64,000 nt of DNA from Burkholderia diffusa. Lineage in GTDB: Bacteria > Pseudomonadota > Gammaproteobacteria > Burkholderiales > Burkholderiaceae. The stretch lies in NCBI RefSeq assembly GCF_902499115.1, contig NZ_CABVPN010000014.1, forward strand, positions 124,001-188,000. The letters run 5' to 3'. The notes under the pieces are model-generated. The model had not been told where the DNA came from. It worked only from the letters and a program-made list of their open reading frames with translations, and searched no databases. A program made the translations under genes and the position numbers. Shown one piece after another: positions 17,265 to 25,039 of the stretch. Positions within the stretch are counted from its first letter, which is position 1. Every line of letters starts with the position of its first letter.

Positions 17265-18203
17265 TTGACTACGCTGATTTGCGGCTCGCTCGCCTACGAC
17301 AACATCATGACCTTCGAAGGCCGGTTTCGCGAGCACATCCTGCCCGACCAGGTTCACCTGCTGAACGTGAGCTTCCTCGTGCCGACGATGCGTCGCGAAT
17401 TCGGCGGTTGCGCGGGGAACATCGCTTACGCGCTGCACATGCTCGGCGGCGACGCGCGCATCATGGCGACGGTCGGCGCGAACGACGCCGATCGCTATCT
17501 CGAGCGTCTCGACAGCCTAGGCCTGTCCAAGGCCAGCGTGCGCGTGGTGCCCGAAACGCATACCGCGCAGGCGATGATCACGACCGATCTCGAGAACAAC
17601 CAGATCACCGCATTCCACCCGGGCGCGATGATGCAGTCGCACCTGAACCGCGCGGACGAAGTGTCGGGCGTGAAGCTCGGCATCGTCGCGCCGGACGGCT
17701 TCGACGGGATGGTCCAGCACGCCGAGCAATTCGCGAAGGCCGGCATCCCGTTCATCTTCGATCCGGGCCAAGGCCTGCCGCTGTTCGATGGTGCGACGCT
17801 GCGCCGCATCATTGAACTCGCGACCTTCGTCGCGGTCAACGACTACGAGGGCAAGCTCGTCAGCGACAAGACGGGCTGGTCCGAACAGGAAATCGCCAGC
17901 CGGGTTCAGGCGTTGATCATCACGCGCGGCGAGCACGGCGCCACCATTCTTCACAAAAACGGCGAAGAACAGATTCCGGTTGTGCAAGCCGAGCGTGTCG
18001 TCGATCCGACCGGCTGCGGCGACGCCTTCCGGGGCGGCCTGCTGTACGGCATCGAGAATGGCCTCGACTGGGCAACGACGGGCCGCCTCGCGAGCCTGAT
18101 GGGCTCGATCAAGATCGCCCACCAGGGGCCTCAAACTTACGCACTGACGCGCGCCGAAATCGACGCGCGTTTCGAGGCTGCCTTCGGGTACAGTCTCAAA
18201 TGA
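17265..18203 (+). CDS. PfkB-family carbohydrate/nucleoside kinase (adenosine kinase-like)
   Basis: 312 residues from a TTG start (TTLICGSLAYDNIMTFEGRF). The start is chosen because AGGAA lies 9 nt upstream and the fold begins at once; an alternative TTG lies 24 bp upstream. Family signatures: FGGCAGNIAYALHMLGGDAR (first PfkB motif) and VVDPTGCGDAFRGGLLYGI (anion hole and catalytic Asp). The NIMTFEGRFREHIL and LPTMRREFGG region resembles bacterial adenosine/inosine-type kinases annotated in Burkholderia. The substrate is not proven. Confidence 0.85.
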   Translation: MTTLICGSLAYDNIMTFEGRFREHILPDQVHLLNVSFLVPTMRREFGGCAGNIAYALHMLGGDARIMATVGANDADRYLERLDSLGLSKASVRVVPETHTAQAMITTDLENNQITAFHPGAMMQSHLNRADEVSGVKLGIVAPDGFDGMVQHAEQFAKAGIPFIFDPGQGLPLFDGATLRRIIELATFVAVNDYEGKLVSDKTGWSEQEIASRVQALIITRGEHGATILHKNGEEQIPVVQAERVVDPTGCGDAFRGGLLYGIENGLDWATTGRLASLMGSIKIAHQGPQTYALTRAEIDARFEAAFGYSLK

Positions 18204-18222
18204 ATATTGTGGGAGAGTAAAA

Positions 18223-18696
18223 ATGTTGACCAAGAAAACCCTCACGCTCACCGCCATGCTGACGGCCACGCTCACGCTCGCGGGCTGCTTCACGGCGCCG
18301 GGCTCCGCAGATGTCTATAGCGTCGGCCAGGCGCAGCGCGAACAAACCGTTCGCATGGGCACCGTCGAAAGCGTCCGTGCCGTGCGCATCCAGTCCGACG
18401 GCGGCGGCAGCGCGATCGGCACGCTCGGTGGCGGTGCGCTCGGCGCGGTCGCGGGCAGCGCGATCGGCGGCGGCAAGGGGTCGATCCTGACGGCCATCGC
18501 GGGCGGTCTCGTCGGCGCGGTCGCGGGCAACGCGGTCGGCGAAAACCTCAGCACGGCGAACGGTGTCGAAATCACCGTGCGCCTCGACAACGGCGACCTG
18601 CGCTCGATCACGCAGGCGGCGAGCGGCGAAATGTTCCGCGCCGGCGAGCGTGTGCGACTGCTGTCGAGCGGCGGCGTCACGCGCGTCACGCACTAA
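18223..18696 (+). CDS. glycine-zipper outer-membrane lipoprotein (SlyB/Pcp-like)
   Basis: 157 residues. A signal peptide with lipobox LTLAGCFTAPG leads to a lipidated Cys at about residue 22. The central part is a glycine zipper (IGTLGGGALGAVAGSAIGGG, then AIAGGLVGAVAGNAVGENLS), as in SlyB/17-kDa antigen proteins, which forms membrane-inserted helical hairpins. The C-terminus, EITVRLDNGDLRSITQAASG, is a small beta domain. It probably stabilises the outer membrane. It follows the PfkB kinase by 19 bp and is closed by a strong terminator. Confidence 0.9.
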   Translation: MLTKKTLTLTAMLTATLTLAGCFTAPGSADVYSVGQAQREQTVRMGTVESVRAVRIQSDGGGSAIGTLGGGALGAVAGSAIGGGKGSILTAIAGGLVGAVAGNAVGENLSTANGVEITVRLDNGDLRSITQAASGEMFRAGERVRLLSSGGVTRVTH

Positions 18697-18732
18697 CGAG
18701 CATCCTCAGCACGCGGCGCAAGCCGCGGTCGA

Positions 18733-18765
18733 ACGCATGTGCGACGCTGCACATGCGTTTTTTTT
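18733..18765 (+). terminator. intrinsic terminator of the SlyB-like gene
   Basis: Perfect 10-bp stem ACGCATGTGC/GCACATGCGT with a 6-nt loop, followed by seven Ts. Confidence 0.92.
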
Positions 18766-18809
18766 CGTTCGTGCCCGGCAACCGGTCGACACATCGATGA
18801 ATACGGACG

Positions 18810-18843
18810 AAAAAAATCCCGCCACCTGAGCCAGATGGCGGGA
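18810..18843 (-). terminator. intrinsic terminator of the histone H1-like gene
   Basis: Read on the minus strand, the 8-bp stem TCCCGCCA/TGGCGGGA (18843-18836 and 18824-18817) is followed by a seven-T run. It lies ~70 bp past the stop codon, after two further stem-loops. Confidence 0.85.
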
Positions 18844-18847
18844 CCGA

Positions 18848-18889
18848 TTGAGTAGCGCTACTCAACCCGCGGACACCACGTGAGTGTCC
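18848..18889 (-). repeat. two stem-loops in the 3' UTR of the histone H1-like gene
   Basis: An 18-bp perfect palindrome TTGAGTAGCGCTACTCAA (18848-18865) is followed by a hairpin with arms GGACAC (18871-18876) and GTGTCC (18884-18889). Together with the terminator they give three consecutive stems between the stop codon at 18912 and the T-run. Confidence 0.75.
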
Positions 18890-18911
18890 GGGTGGTACTG
18901 GTCAGCCGCGA

Positions 18912-19580
18912 TTACGGACGGCTGCCGGTCGGGAACGGCCATGCCGCTGCCGGGTTGAGCGCGGTCTTCACGCCCGATGCCGGCGCGACCGATGCGGTCG
19001 ACGCGGTGGTTGCCGGTGCAGCCTTCTTCACGACGGCCTTCTTCGGAGCAGCAGCCTTCTTCGCCGGGGCAGCGGCCTTCGGTGCGGCAGCAGCCTTCGG
19101 TGCGGCGGCAGCCTTCTTGGCAGGCGCAGCCTTCTTCGCAGGGGCAGCCTTCTTCGCAGCAGCCTTCTTGGCGGCAGCCTTCTTCGCCGGCGCGGCCTTC
19201 TTCGCAGCAGCCTTCTTAGCCGGTGCTGCCTTCTTCGCAGCAACCTTCTTCACTGCGACCTTCTTCGCTGCAACCTTCTTCGCTGCGGCCTTCTTCGCCG
19301 GTGCTGCCTTCTTCGCGGCAACCTTCTTCACCGCGACTTTCTTCGCAGCGACCTTCTTGGCTGCAACCTTCTTCGTTGCGACCTTCTTTGCCGCGACCTT
19401 CTTCGCTGCGGCCTTCTTCGCCGGTGCTGCCTTCTTCGCGGCAACCTTCTTCACCGCGACCTTCTTCGCAGCAACCTTCTTCACTGCAGCGGCCTTCTTC
19501 GCCGGAGCAGCAGCCTTCTTCGCAACGGTCTTCTTGGCAGCGACCTTCTTAGCAGCCGGTTTCTTCTTGGCAGTAGCCAT
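18912..19580 (-). CDS. histone H1-like AAKK-repeat DNA-binding protein
   Basis: 222 residues, almost entirely Lys, Ala, Val and Pro in KKVAAKK/KKAAPAKK units, starting MATAKKKPAAKK. Resembles eukaryotic H1 tails, chlamydial Hc2 and Bordetella BpH1; it probably coats and condenses the nucleoid through its basic tail. The non-repetitive C-terminus (SVAPASGVKTALNPAAAWPF, then PTGSRP) is a conserved-looking cap. A GGAG lies 6 nt before the ATG. The DNA contains exact internal repeats (see separate entry), so length may vary among strains. It is preceded by a long structured leader and followed by a structured 3' UTR. Confidence 0.9.
   Translation of the reverse strand: MATAKKKPAAKKVAAKKTVAKKAAAPAKKAAAVKKVAAKKVAVKKVAAKKAAPAKKAAAKKVAAKKVATKKVAAKKVAAKKVAVKKVAAKKAAPAKKAAAKKVAAKKVAVKKVAAKKAAPAKKAAAKKAAPAKKAAAKKAAAKKAAPAKKAAPAKKAAAAPKAAAAPKAAAPAKKAAAPKKAVVKKAAPATTASTASVAPASGVKTALNPAAAWPFPTGSRP
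19278..19460 (-). repeat. exact 60-bp direct repeats inside the histone H1-like gene
   Basis: Positions 19278-19337 and 19401-19460 are identical over 60 bp and offset by 123 bp (41 codons). They sit within a wider array of shorter 12-15 bp repeats encoding KKVAAKK and KKAAPAKK. Unequal recombination between them would change protein length in frame. Confidence 0.85.
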
Positions 19581-20017
19581 GTTGTTCTCCTTCAGGTTCA
19601 GATGAGAGTCAGTTCAAACTACACCCTTCGTCAAAACCCGCTTCCCGCGGACGCTGTTCAGGACGTGCGCTTCGAAGCGGGCTATTCATCGGCGTACGCG
19701 GATACCACGCGCTTACGCTAATGAATACGGTATGGCGCGCGTGACCCCATGGCCTCGCGCGCCAAATCAAGTCGGTAGCCGGCGCACCTCGCGCCGCTAC
19801 CCCTAATCGCTTGATCAAGCGGACCGCCACACGGCTGCCCGCTTTTTCCGGAGGGAAGTTTGCCCATCCCACTGAAGGGTTCGCAAAGTGCCGATCATGT
19901 CGTTGGGCCGTTAAGGCACCGGGCATGCTTTGCATCAGGCGTTCTTGCTCCTAAACCTTGGGCCGGGGCCGAGAGGCCGCCGGCTGCTCCATCATGTGAC
20001 GGGTTCGCTGCTGCGGG
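19581..20017. other. 437-bp structured intergenic region between nrdB and the histone H1-like gene
   Basis: No convincing ORF. Three inverted repeats: CCCGCTTC/GAAGCGGG at 19637-19644 and 19674-19681; an 11-bp stem with one bulge at 19774-19801; and the perfect 14-bp palindrome CGCTTGATCAAGCG at 19808-19821. It probably holds the end of the nrdAB transcript and the promoter and leader of the histone H1-like gene. I could not assign a -35/-10 pair. Confidence 0.5.
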
Positions 20018-21229
20018 TTATTCCCAGGACAGCGCACCGCCCGTCTGATACTCGATCACACGCGTCTCGAAGAAGTTGCGTTCCTTCTTCAGGTCGATCA
20101 TCTCGCTCATCCACGGGAACGGGTTTTCCTCGTTCGGGAACAGCGGATCGAGGCCGATCTGCTGGCAACGACGGTTGCTGATGAAGCGCAGATAGCTCTT
20201 GAACATCGACGCGTTCAAACCCAGCACGCCGCGCGGCATCGTGTCCTCGGCGTAGCGGTATTCGAGTTCGACAGCCTGCTTGAACAGCTCGCGGATCTCG
20301 GCACGGAATTCCGCGGTCCAGAGATGCGGGTTCTCGAGCTTGATCTGGTTGATCAGGTCGATGCCGAAATTGCAGTGCATCGACTCGTCACGCAGGATGT
20401 ACTGATATTGCTCTGCAGCACCCGTCATCTTGTTCTGGCGGCCGAGTGCGAGGATCTGCGTGAAGCCGACATAGAAGAACAGGCCTTCCATGATGCAGGC
20501 GAACACGATCAGCGACTTCAGCAGCTTCTGATCCGCTTCGAGCGTGCCGGTCTTGAAGGCTGGATCCGTCAGCGTGTGGATGAACGGGATCAGGAATTCG
20601 TCCTTCGCGCGGATCGACGTGACCTCGTGGTACGCGTTGAAGATCTCGCCTTCGTCGAGACCGAGCGATTCGACAATGTATTGATACGCGTGCGTGTGGA
20701 TCGCTTCCTCGAACGCCTGGCGCAGCAGAAACTGCCGGCATTCGGGCGCCGTGATGTGGCGGTACGTGCCGAGCACGATGTTGTTCGCGGCGAGCGAATC
20801 GGCCGTCACGAAGAAACCGAGGTTGCGCTTGACGATGCGGCGCTCGTCCTCGGTCAGACCGTTCGGGTCCTTCCACAGTGCGATGTCGCGGGACATGTTG
20901 ATTTCCTGCGGCATCCAGTGGTTCGCGCAACCCGCCAGATACTTTTCCCACGCCCACTTGTACTTGAACGGCACCAGCTGATTGACATCAGTCTGGCCGT
21001 TGATGATGCGCTTGTCGGCGACATTGACCCGCGCTTCCGAACCGCCAGCGGGAACAGCAGATGCTTGCGGCGGCACCGCAAGATCGCCTTCGAAAATGTC
21101 GCGGACCTGATGGGCGGCAGGCGTTGCAGCCTGCTGTCCGACAGCCATCCCTGCGGAGGTGCGCATCGCGTTCTGCTGCGCTCCGCTCGCGGGGGTTACG
21201 GCAGTCTTCTCGTCATCCCAGTTGAGCAT
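20018..21229 (-). CDS. nrdB: class Ia ribonucleoside-diphosphate reductase, beta subunit
   Basis: 403 residues; holds the diiron-tyrosyl radical that activates NrdA. The ferritin-like core has the iron-ligand motifs FLLRQAFEEAIHTHAYQYIV and LRDESMHCNFGIDLINQI. EYRYAEDTMPRGVLGLNASM follows. The C-terminus, VIEYQTGGALSWE, is the flexible tail that docks to NrdA. An N-terminal extension of ~70 residues (poorly conserved, Ala/Gln-rich) precedes the catalytic domain. It lies downstream of nrdA with an unusually long 364-bp gap. Confidence 0.97.
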   Translation of the reverse strand: MLNWDDEKTAVTPASGAQQNAMRTSAGMAVGQQAATPAAHQVRDIFEGDLAVPPQASAVPAGGSEARVNVADKRIINGQTDVNQLVPFKYKWAWEKYLAGCANHWMPQEINMSRDIALWKDPNGLTEDERRIVKRNLGFFVTADSLAANNIVLGTYRHITAPECRQFLLRQAFEEAIHTHAYQYIVESLGLDEGEIFNAYHEVTSIRAKDEFLIPFIHTLTDPAFKTGTLEADQKLLKSLIVFACIMEGLFFYVGFTQILALGRQNKMTGAAEQYQYILRDESMHCNFGIDLINQIKLENPHLWTAEFRAEIRELFKQAVELEYRYAEDTMPRGVLGLNASMFKSYLRFISNRRCQQIGLDPLFPNEENPFPWMSEMIDLKKERNFFETRVIEYQTGGALSWE

Positions 21230-21593
21230 AAATTCTCACCATCAATTTAGAACGGTTTGTACCATCTTTTCCTGAGCGATAAAAGGGTTCGCTCACGAAA
21301 AATCCTTTTTTCGATTCGCGTTGCGACCTCGATACAACACTTTGAGCAACGCATCGTCGTTCATGCAGAGCGCGACGCGTGTCACGCATGTATCGCGAGG
21401 TGCGCTCGACGCATCGAACGCTGATCGAAACGCGACGTCGTCGGGGATGTTTCGATCGCTTGTCACTGCCTGCAACGCAAGTGTCGCGTTACAGATTCCT
21501 TATCATTTTTTTAGTTGAGAGCGGCGCACACTTCAACCTCGATCGGTTGCCGTGCGCGCCGCCCGAACCTTCTTCAGGTCATGCGCGCCAGTG
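21230..21593. other. 364-bp nrdA-nrdB intercistronic region
   Basis: Contains a 9-bp inverted repeat GATCGAAAC (21423-21431)/GTTTCGATC (21449-21457) whose loop holds CGACGTCG, plus two small hairpins close to nrdB (GAGCGA/TCGCTC at 21274-21294 and CGAAAAA/TTTTTCG at 21296-21313). A 60-codon minus-strand frame (21475-21293, TTG start, no ribosome binding site) is open but unconvincing. A separate nrdB promoter or a processing site is plausible. Confidence 0.45.
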
Positions 21594-24587
21594 TTACTGG
21601 CAGGCTTCGCACTCGTCGAAGCCCGGATCGCCCGGACGCATCGTGCACACCGGACCATCTGCTTCGACAGGCGCCAGCGCCGGTGCCGCATTGACCGCGC
21701 CCGACGATGCATCGCCGCCCGCCGCACCGAAGCCGCCTGCCGCGCCTTGCGCGCCGCCGCTGCTCGAGCCGCCGCTCGTCGGCACTGCGTTCAGCGCGCC
21801 GTGTGCGACCGTCGACTTCTCGACGTGCGTCGCCGCCATCGTGCGGAGGTAGTAGGTCGTCTTCAGGCCGCGCAGCCATGCGAGCTTGTAGACCTCGTCG
21901 AGCTTCTTGCCCGACGCGCCGCCCATGTAGATGTTCAGCGACTGCGCCTGGTCGATCCACTTCTGGCGACGCGACGCCGCCTCGACCAGCCACGTCGGGT
22001 CGACTTCGAACGCGGTCGCGTAGATCGCGCGCAGGTCGGCCGGGATGCGGTCGATGCGCGACAGCATGCCGTCGAAGTACTTCAGGTCGGCGACCATCAC
22101 TTCGTCCCACAGGCCGCGTTCCTTCAGGTCGCGAACGAGGTACTCGTTTACCACCGTGAATTCGCCCGACAGGTTCGACTTCACGTACAGGTTCTGGAAG
22201 GTCGGCTCGATACAGGCCGACACGCCGATGATGTTCGAGATCGTCGCCGTCGGCGCGATCGCGACGCAGTTCGAGTTGCGCATGCCGTGCGCGGCGATCC
22301 GCGAACGCAGCGTCGTCCAGTCGAGCGACTCGGACGTGTCGACCTCGACGTAGCCGCCGCGCGCTTCCGTCAGCAGCTTCAGCGTGTCCTGCGGGAGGAT
22401 GCCGCGATCCCACAGCGAGCCGCGGTAGCTCGAGTAGCGGCCGCGTTCCTCGGCCAGCTCGGTCGACGCGTAGTACGCGTAGTAGCAGACCGCTTCCATC
22501 GAACGATCGGCGAACTCGACGGCCGCGTCCGACGCGTACGGCGTGCGCAGCAGGTGCAGGCAGTCCTGGAAGCCCATGATGCCCATGCCGACCGGACGGT
22601 GCTTCAGGTTCGAGTTACGCGCCTTCGGCACCGCGTAGTAGTTGATGTCGATCACGTTGTCGAGCATGCGCATCGCGACGCTGATCGTGCGCTTCAGCTT
22701 GTCGTGGTCGAGCGCGTAGCTGCCGTCGGCCTGCTTCACCAGGTGGGCGACGAGGTTCACCGAGCCCAGGTTGCACACCGCGATTTCGGTGTCGCTCGTA
22801 TTCAGCGTGATTTCCGTGCACAGGTTCGACGAGTGGACGACGCCGACGTGCTGCTGCGGCGAGCGCACGTTGCACGGATCCTTGAACGTGATCCACGGGT
22901 GGCCGGTTTCGAACAGCATGCCGAGCATCTTGCGCCAGAGTTGCTGCGCCGGGATCTTCTTGAACAGCTTGATCTCGCCGCGCGCGACCTTGTCTTCGTA
23001 AGCCGTGTAAGCCTTCTCGAACTCCGCGCCGAACTTGTCGTGCAGATCCGGGCAGGTCGACGGCGAGAACAGCGTCCAGTCGGCGCCTTCCATCACGCGC
23101 TTCATGAACAGGTCGGGAATCCAGTTCGCCGTGTTCATGTCGTGCGTGCGGCGGCGATCGTCGCCGGTGTTCTTGCGCAGCTCGAGGAATTCCTCGATGT
23201 CGAGGTGCCAGGATTCGAGGTACGCGCAGACCGCGCCCTTGCGCTTGCCGCCCTGGTTGACCGCGACGGCCGTGTCGTTCACGACCTTCAGGAACGGGAC
23301 CACGCCTTGCGACTTGCCGTTCGTGCCCTTGATATGCGAGCCGAGTGCGCGCACGCGCGTCCAGTCGTTGCCGAGACCGCCGGCGAACTTCGACAGCAGC
23401 GCGTTTTCCTTCAGCGCTTCATAGATGCCGTCGAGATCGTCCGCGACCGTCGTCAGGTAGCACGACGACAGTTGCGAGCGGTGGGTGCCCGAGTTGAACA
23501 GCGTCGGCGTCGAGCTCATGAAGTCGAAGCTCGACAGCACGTTGTAGAACTCGATCGCGCGCGTTTCGCGGTCGATCTCGTTCAGCGACAGGCCCATCGC
23601 GACGCGCATGAAGAAAGCCTGCGGCATTTCGATGCGGGTGCCTTCGACGTGCAGGAAGTAGCGGTCGTACAGCGTCTGCAGGCCGAGGTAGCCGAACTGC
23701 AGGTCGCGGTTCGCGTCGAGCGCTTCGCCGAGGCGCTTCAGGTCGAACTGCAGCAGCTTGTCGTCGAGCAGGCCAGCGTCGACGCCGCGCTTCAGGAACT
23801 GCGGGAAGTACTCGGCGTAGCGGGCCGACATCTCGGCCTGGAGCACTTCCTCGCCGAGGATCTCGCGACGGATCGTGTGCAGCAGGATACGGGCCGTGAC
23901 CTGGCTGTATGCCGGATCCTTTTCGATCATCGTGCGCGCAGCGAGGATCGCCGAGTCGTAGACCTGGCTCATCGGCACGCCGTCGTACAGGTTCTTCACC
24001 GTTTCCGCGACGATCGGGTCAGGGTTAACCGCAGCGCCGAGGCCGTCGCACGACGACACGATCAGCGCACGCAGCGCGTTCAGGTCGAGCGGACGCGTGA
24101 CGCCGTTGTCGACGACGTTGATGCCGGTGCTCGACTCGCCGCCCTTGGCTGCTGCTTCCTCGCCCGCATGCTGACGCTCCAGGTGACGCTTCTCGCGATA
24201 CAGCACGTACGCACGCGCGACGTTGTGCTCGCCGCCGCGCATCAGCGCGAGTTCGACCTGGTCCTGGATGTCTTCGATATGGAACGTACCGCCGTTCGGA
24301 CGGCTGCGCACGAGCGCGCGCACGACGTTGTGCGTCAGTTGCTCGACGAGTTCGCGTACGCGCGCCGATGCCGCGCCCTGCCCGCCGTTGACGGCCAGGA
24401 AAGCCTTGGTCACCGCAATCGCGATCTTCGAAGGCTCGAACGACACCACGCTGCCGTTGCGGCGGATCACCTTGTAGTCGGCGAACGTGGCCTGCGGCGC
24501 GAGCGCCTGCGCGCCCTGTTCGGTCCCGCCGAGCGGACGGCTCGAGGCGCTCTCGTACTGGGACGTCGCGTTGTCGGTGGTTTGCAT
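21594..24587 (-). CDS. nrdA: class Ia ribonucleoside-diphosphate reductase, alpha subunit
   Basis: 997 residues; reduces ribonucleoside diphosphates to deoxy forms. An extra N-terminal ATP-cone (residues ~37-130, YKVIRRNGSVVSFEPSKIAI) precedes a second cone-like region and the ten-stranded barrel. This tandem arrangement is known from Pseudomonas NrdA and explains the length relative to E. coli (761). Catalytic elements: Cys in HRSQLSSCYLTT, SSNLCTEITLNTSDTE (the N-x-C-x-E radical-site motif) and AVCNLGSVNL. The C-terminal redox pair is in FDECEACQ. The start at MQTTDNATS is chosen from AGGAG 8 nt upstream. The NrdR-box pair upstream indicates repression when dNTPs are plentiful. Confidence 0.97.
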   Translation of the reverse strand: MQTTDNATSQYESASSRPLGGTEQGAQALAPQATFADYKVIRRNGSVVSFEPSKIAIAVTKAFLAVNGGQGAASARVRELVEQLTHNVVRALVRSRPNGGTFHIEDIQDQVELALMRGGEHNVARAYVLYREKRHLERQHAGEEAAAKGGESSTGINVVDNGVTRPLDLNALRALIVSSCDGLGAAVNPDPIVAETVKNLYDGVPMSQVYDSAILAARTMIEKDPAYSQVTARILLHTIRREILGEEVLQAEMSARYAEYFPQFLKRGVDAGLLDDKLLQFDLKRLGEALDANRDLQFGYLGLQTLYDRYFLHVEGTRIEMPQAFFMRVAMGLSLNEIDRETRAIEFYNVLSSFDFMSSTPTLFNSGTHRSQLSSCYLTTVADDLDGIYEALKENALLSKFAGGLGNDWTRVRALGSHIKGTNGKSQGVVPFLKVVNDTAVAVNQGGKRKGAVCAYLESWHLDIEEFLELRKNTGDDRRRTHDMNTANWIPDLFMKRVMEGADWTLFSPSTCPDLHDKFGAEFEKAYTAYEDKVARGEIKLFKKIPAQQLWRKMLGMLFETGHPWITFKDPCNVRSPQQHVGVVHSSNLCTEITLNTSDTEIAVCNLGSVNLVAHLVKQADGSYALDHDKLKRTISVAMRMLDNVIDINYYAVPKARNSNLKHRPVGMGIMGFQDCLHLLRTPYASDAAVEFADRSMEAVCYYAYYASTELAEERGRYSSYRGSLWDRGILPQDTLKLLTEARGGYVEVDTSESLDWTTLRSRIAAHGMRNSNCVAIAPTATISNIIGVSACIEPTFQNLYVKSNLSGEFTVVNEYLVRDLKERGLWDEVMVADLKYFDGMLSRIDRIPADLRAIYATAFEVDPTWLVEAASRRQKWIDQAQSLNIYMGGASGKKLDEVYKLAWLRGLKTTYYLRTMAATHVEKSTVAHGALNAVPTSGGSSSGGAQGAAGGFGAAGGDASSGAVNAAPALAPVEADGPVCTMRPGDPGFDECEACQ

Positions 24588-24630
24588 GTGCAAAGCTCCT
24601 GGTGTTGGATGGTGCGGAGAGAACCGCGGA

Positions 24631-24741
24631 TTAAAACGAACGCTGCGCAATGGAGTGCGCGAGCGGTAAGAGGCGAGCGATGCGTCGGGGAAGCCGGTTC
24701 GGTCGATGCGCGACAACCGTTCCGGTCGTGTGCTTCGTCAT
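24631..24741 (-). CDS. possible 36-residue upstream ORF in the nrdA leader
   Basis: An ATG at 24741 with CAGGG 7 nt upstream opens a 36-codon frame, MTKHTTGTVVAHRPNRLPRR through to AQRSF. It ends 43 bp before the nrdA ATG, inside the predicted leader transcript. Arg-rich, with no recognisable domain. G+C at third codon positions is clearly below that of neighbouring genes, which argues against coding. Listed because position and ribosome binding site would suit a leader peptide. Confidence 0.2.
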   Translation of the reverse strand: MTKHTTGTVVAHRPNRLPRRIARLLPLAHSIAQRSF

Positions 24742-24875
24742 GTGTACCCTGCCCCGTCGAAGTTCGCTGCGCTTGATCGCGACGCCCGGACCGCCCGGCC
24801 TGGCGCGCCGCCCTGAGAACCCTGTCCGCCGGCGTTGCCCGCCAGCCGGTGCCGCTCGGGTTTCCCCTGCGACAC

Positions 24876-24940
24876 ACACTATATCTAGTACAGAACCGCT
24901 CAACTGGCACCAAGTATAGTGGACATTCGGACGAGGTCAA
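24876..24940 (-). promoter_or_regulatory. nrdA promoter with paired NrdR-box-like operators
   Basis: On the minus strand TTGACC (24940-24935) and TATACT (24918-24913) are 16 bp apart. Box 1, ACACTATATCTAGTAC (24876-24891), matches the NrdR consensus at 13 of 16 positions. Box 2 (about 24907-24922, containing TATAGTG) is a poorer match, overlaps the -10, and is 31 bp (three helical turns) from box 1, the usual NrdR spacing. The transcript start would be near 24906, giving a leader of about 320 nt. Confidence 0.75.
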
Positions 24941-25039
24941 AACGGATAATTTGCGATGGAGGTCTTGACATCGCTCGCGCGCAGACACGACAAGGCATTG
25001 GTCGGAGAAAAAACTTTCCCCGGTCAAAAAACCCTGCGC

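Larger units (their letters stand above)
24588..25039. other. 452-bp region upstream of nrdA
   Basis: Holds the promoter/NrdR-box element (24876-24940) and the predicted 320-nt nrdA leader with a possible uORF. I see no terminator for ampD and no further gene. Confidence 0.6.

Noticed and set aside
18912..19580. CRISPR-like array of short repeats
   Set aside because: The repeats are in-frame codon repeats of an AAKK protein, are contiguous rather than separated by unique spacers, and the frame has a start, ribosome binding site and conserved C-terminus.
21293..21475. 60-codon ORF in the nrdA-nrdB spacer
   Set aside because: TTG start without a ribosome binding site, no recognisable motif, and it overlaps palindromic DNA; mentioned only under the intergenic entry.
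21552..24776. A 1074-codon open frame on the plus strand opposite nrdA, and similar long frames opposite secA (47076-49943) and the S10 peptidase (1916-3949)
   Set aside because: High G+C at third codon positions removes stops from antisense frames. The products are Arg/Val/Asp-rich without domains, while the opposite strand encodes clear family members.
24631..24903. 90-codon version of the nrdA leader ORF starting at a TTG
   Set aside because: It would begin at or before the predicted transcription start and lacks a ribosome binding site; only the shorter ATG-started frame is kept as a weak candidate.
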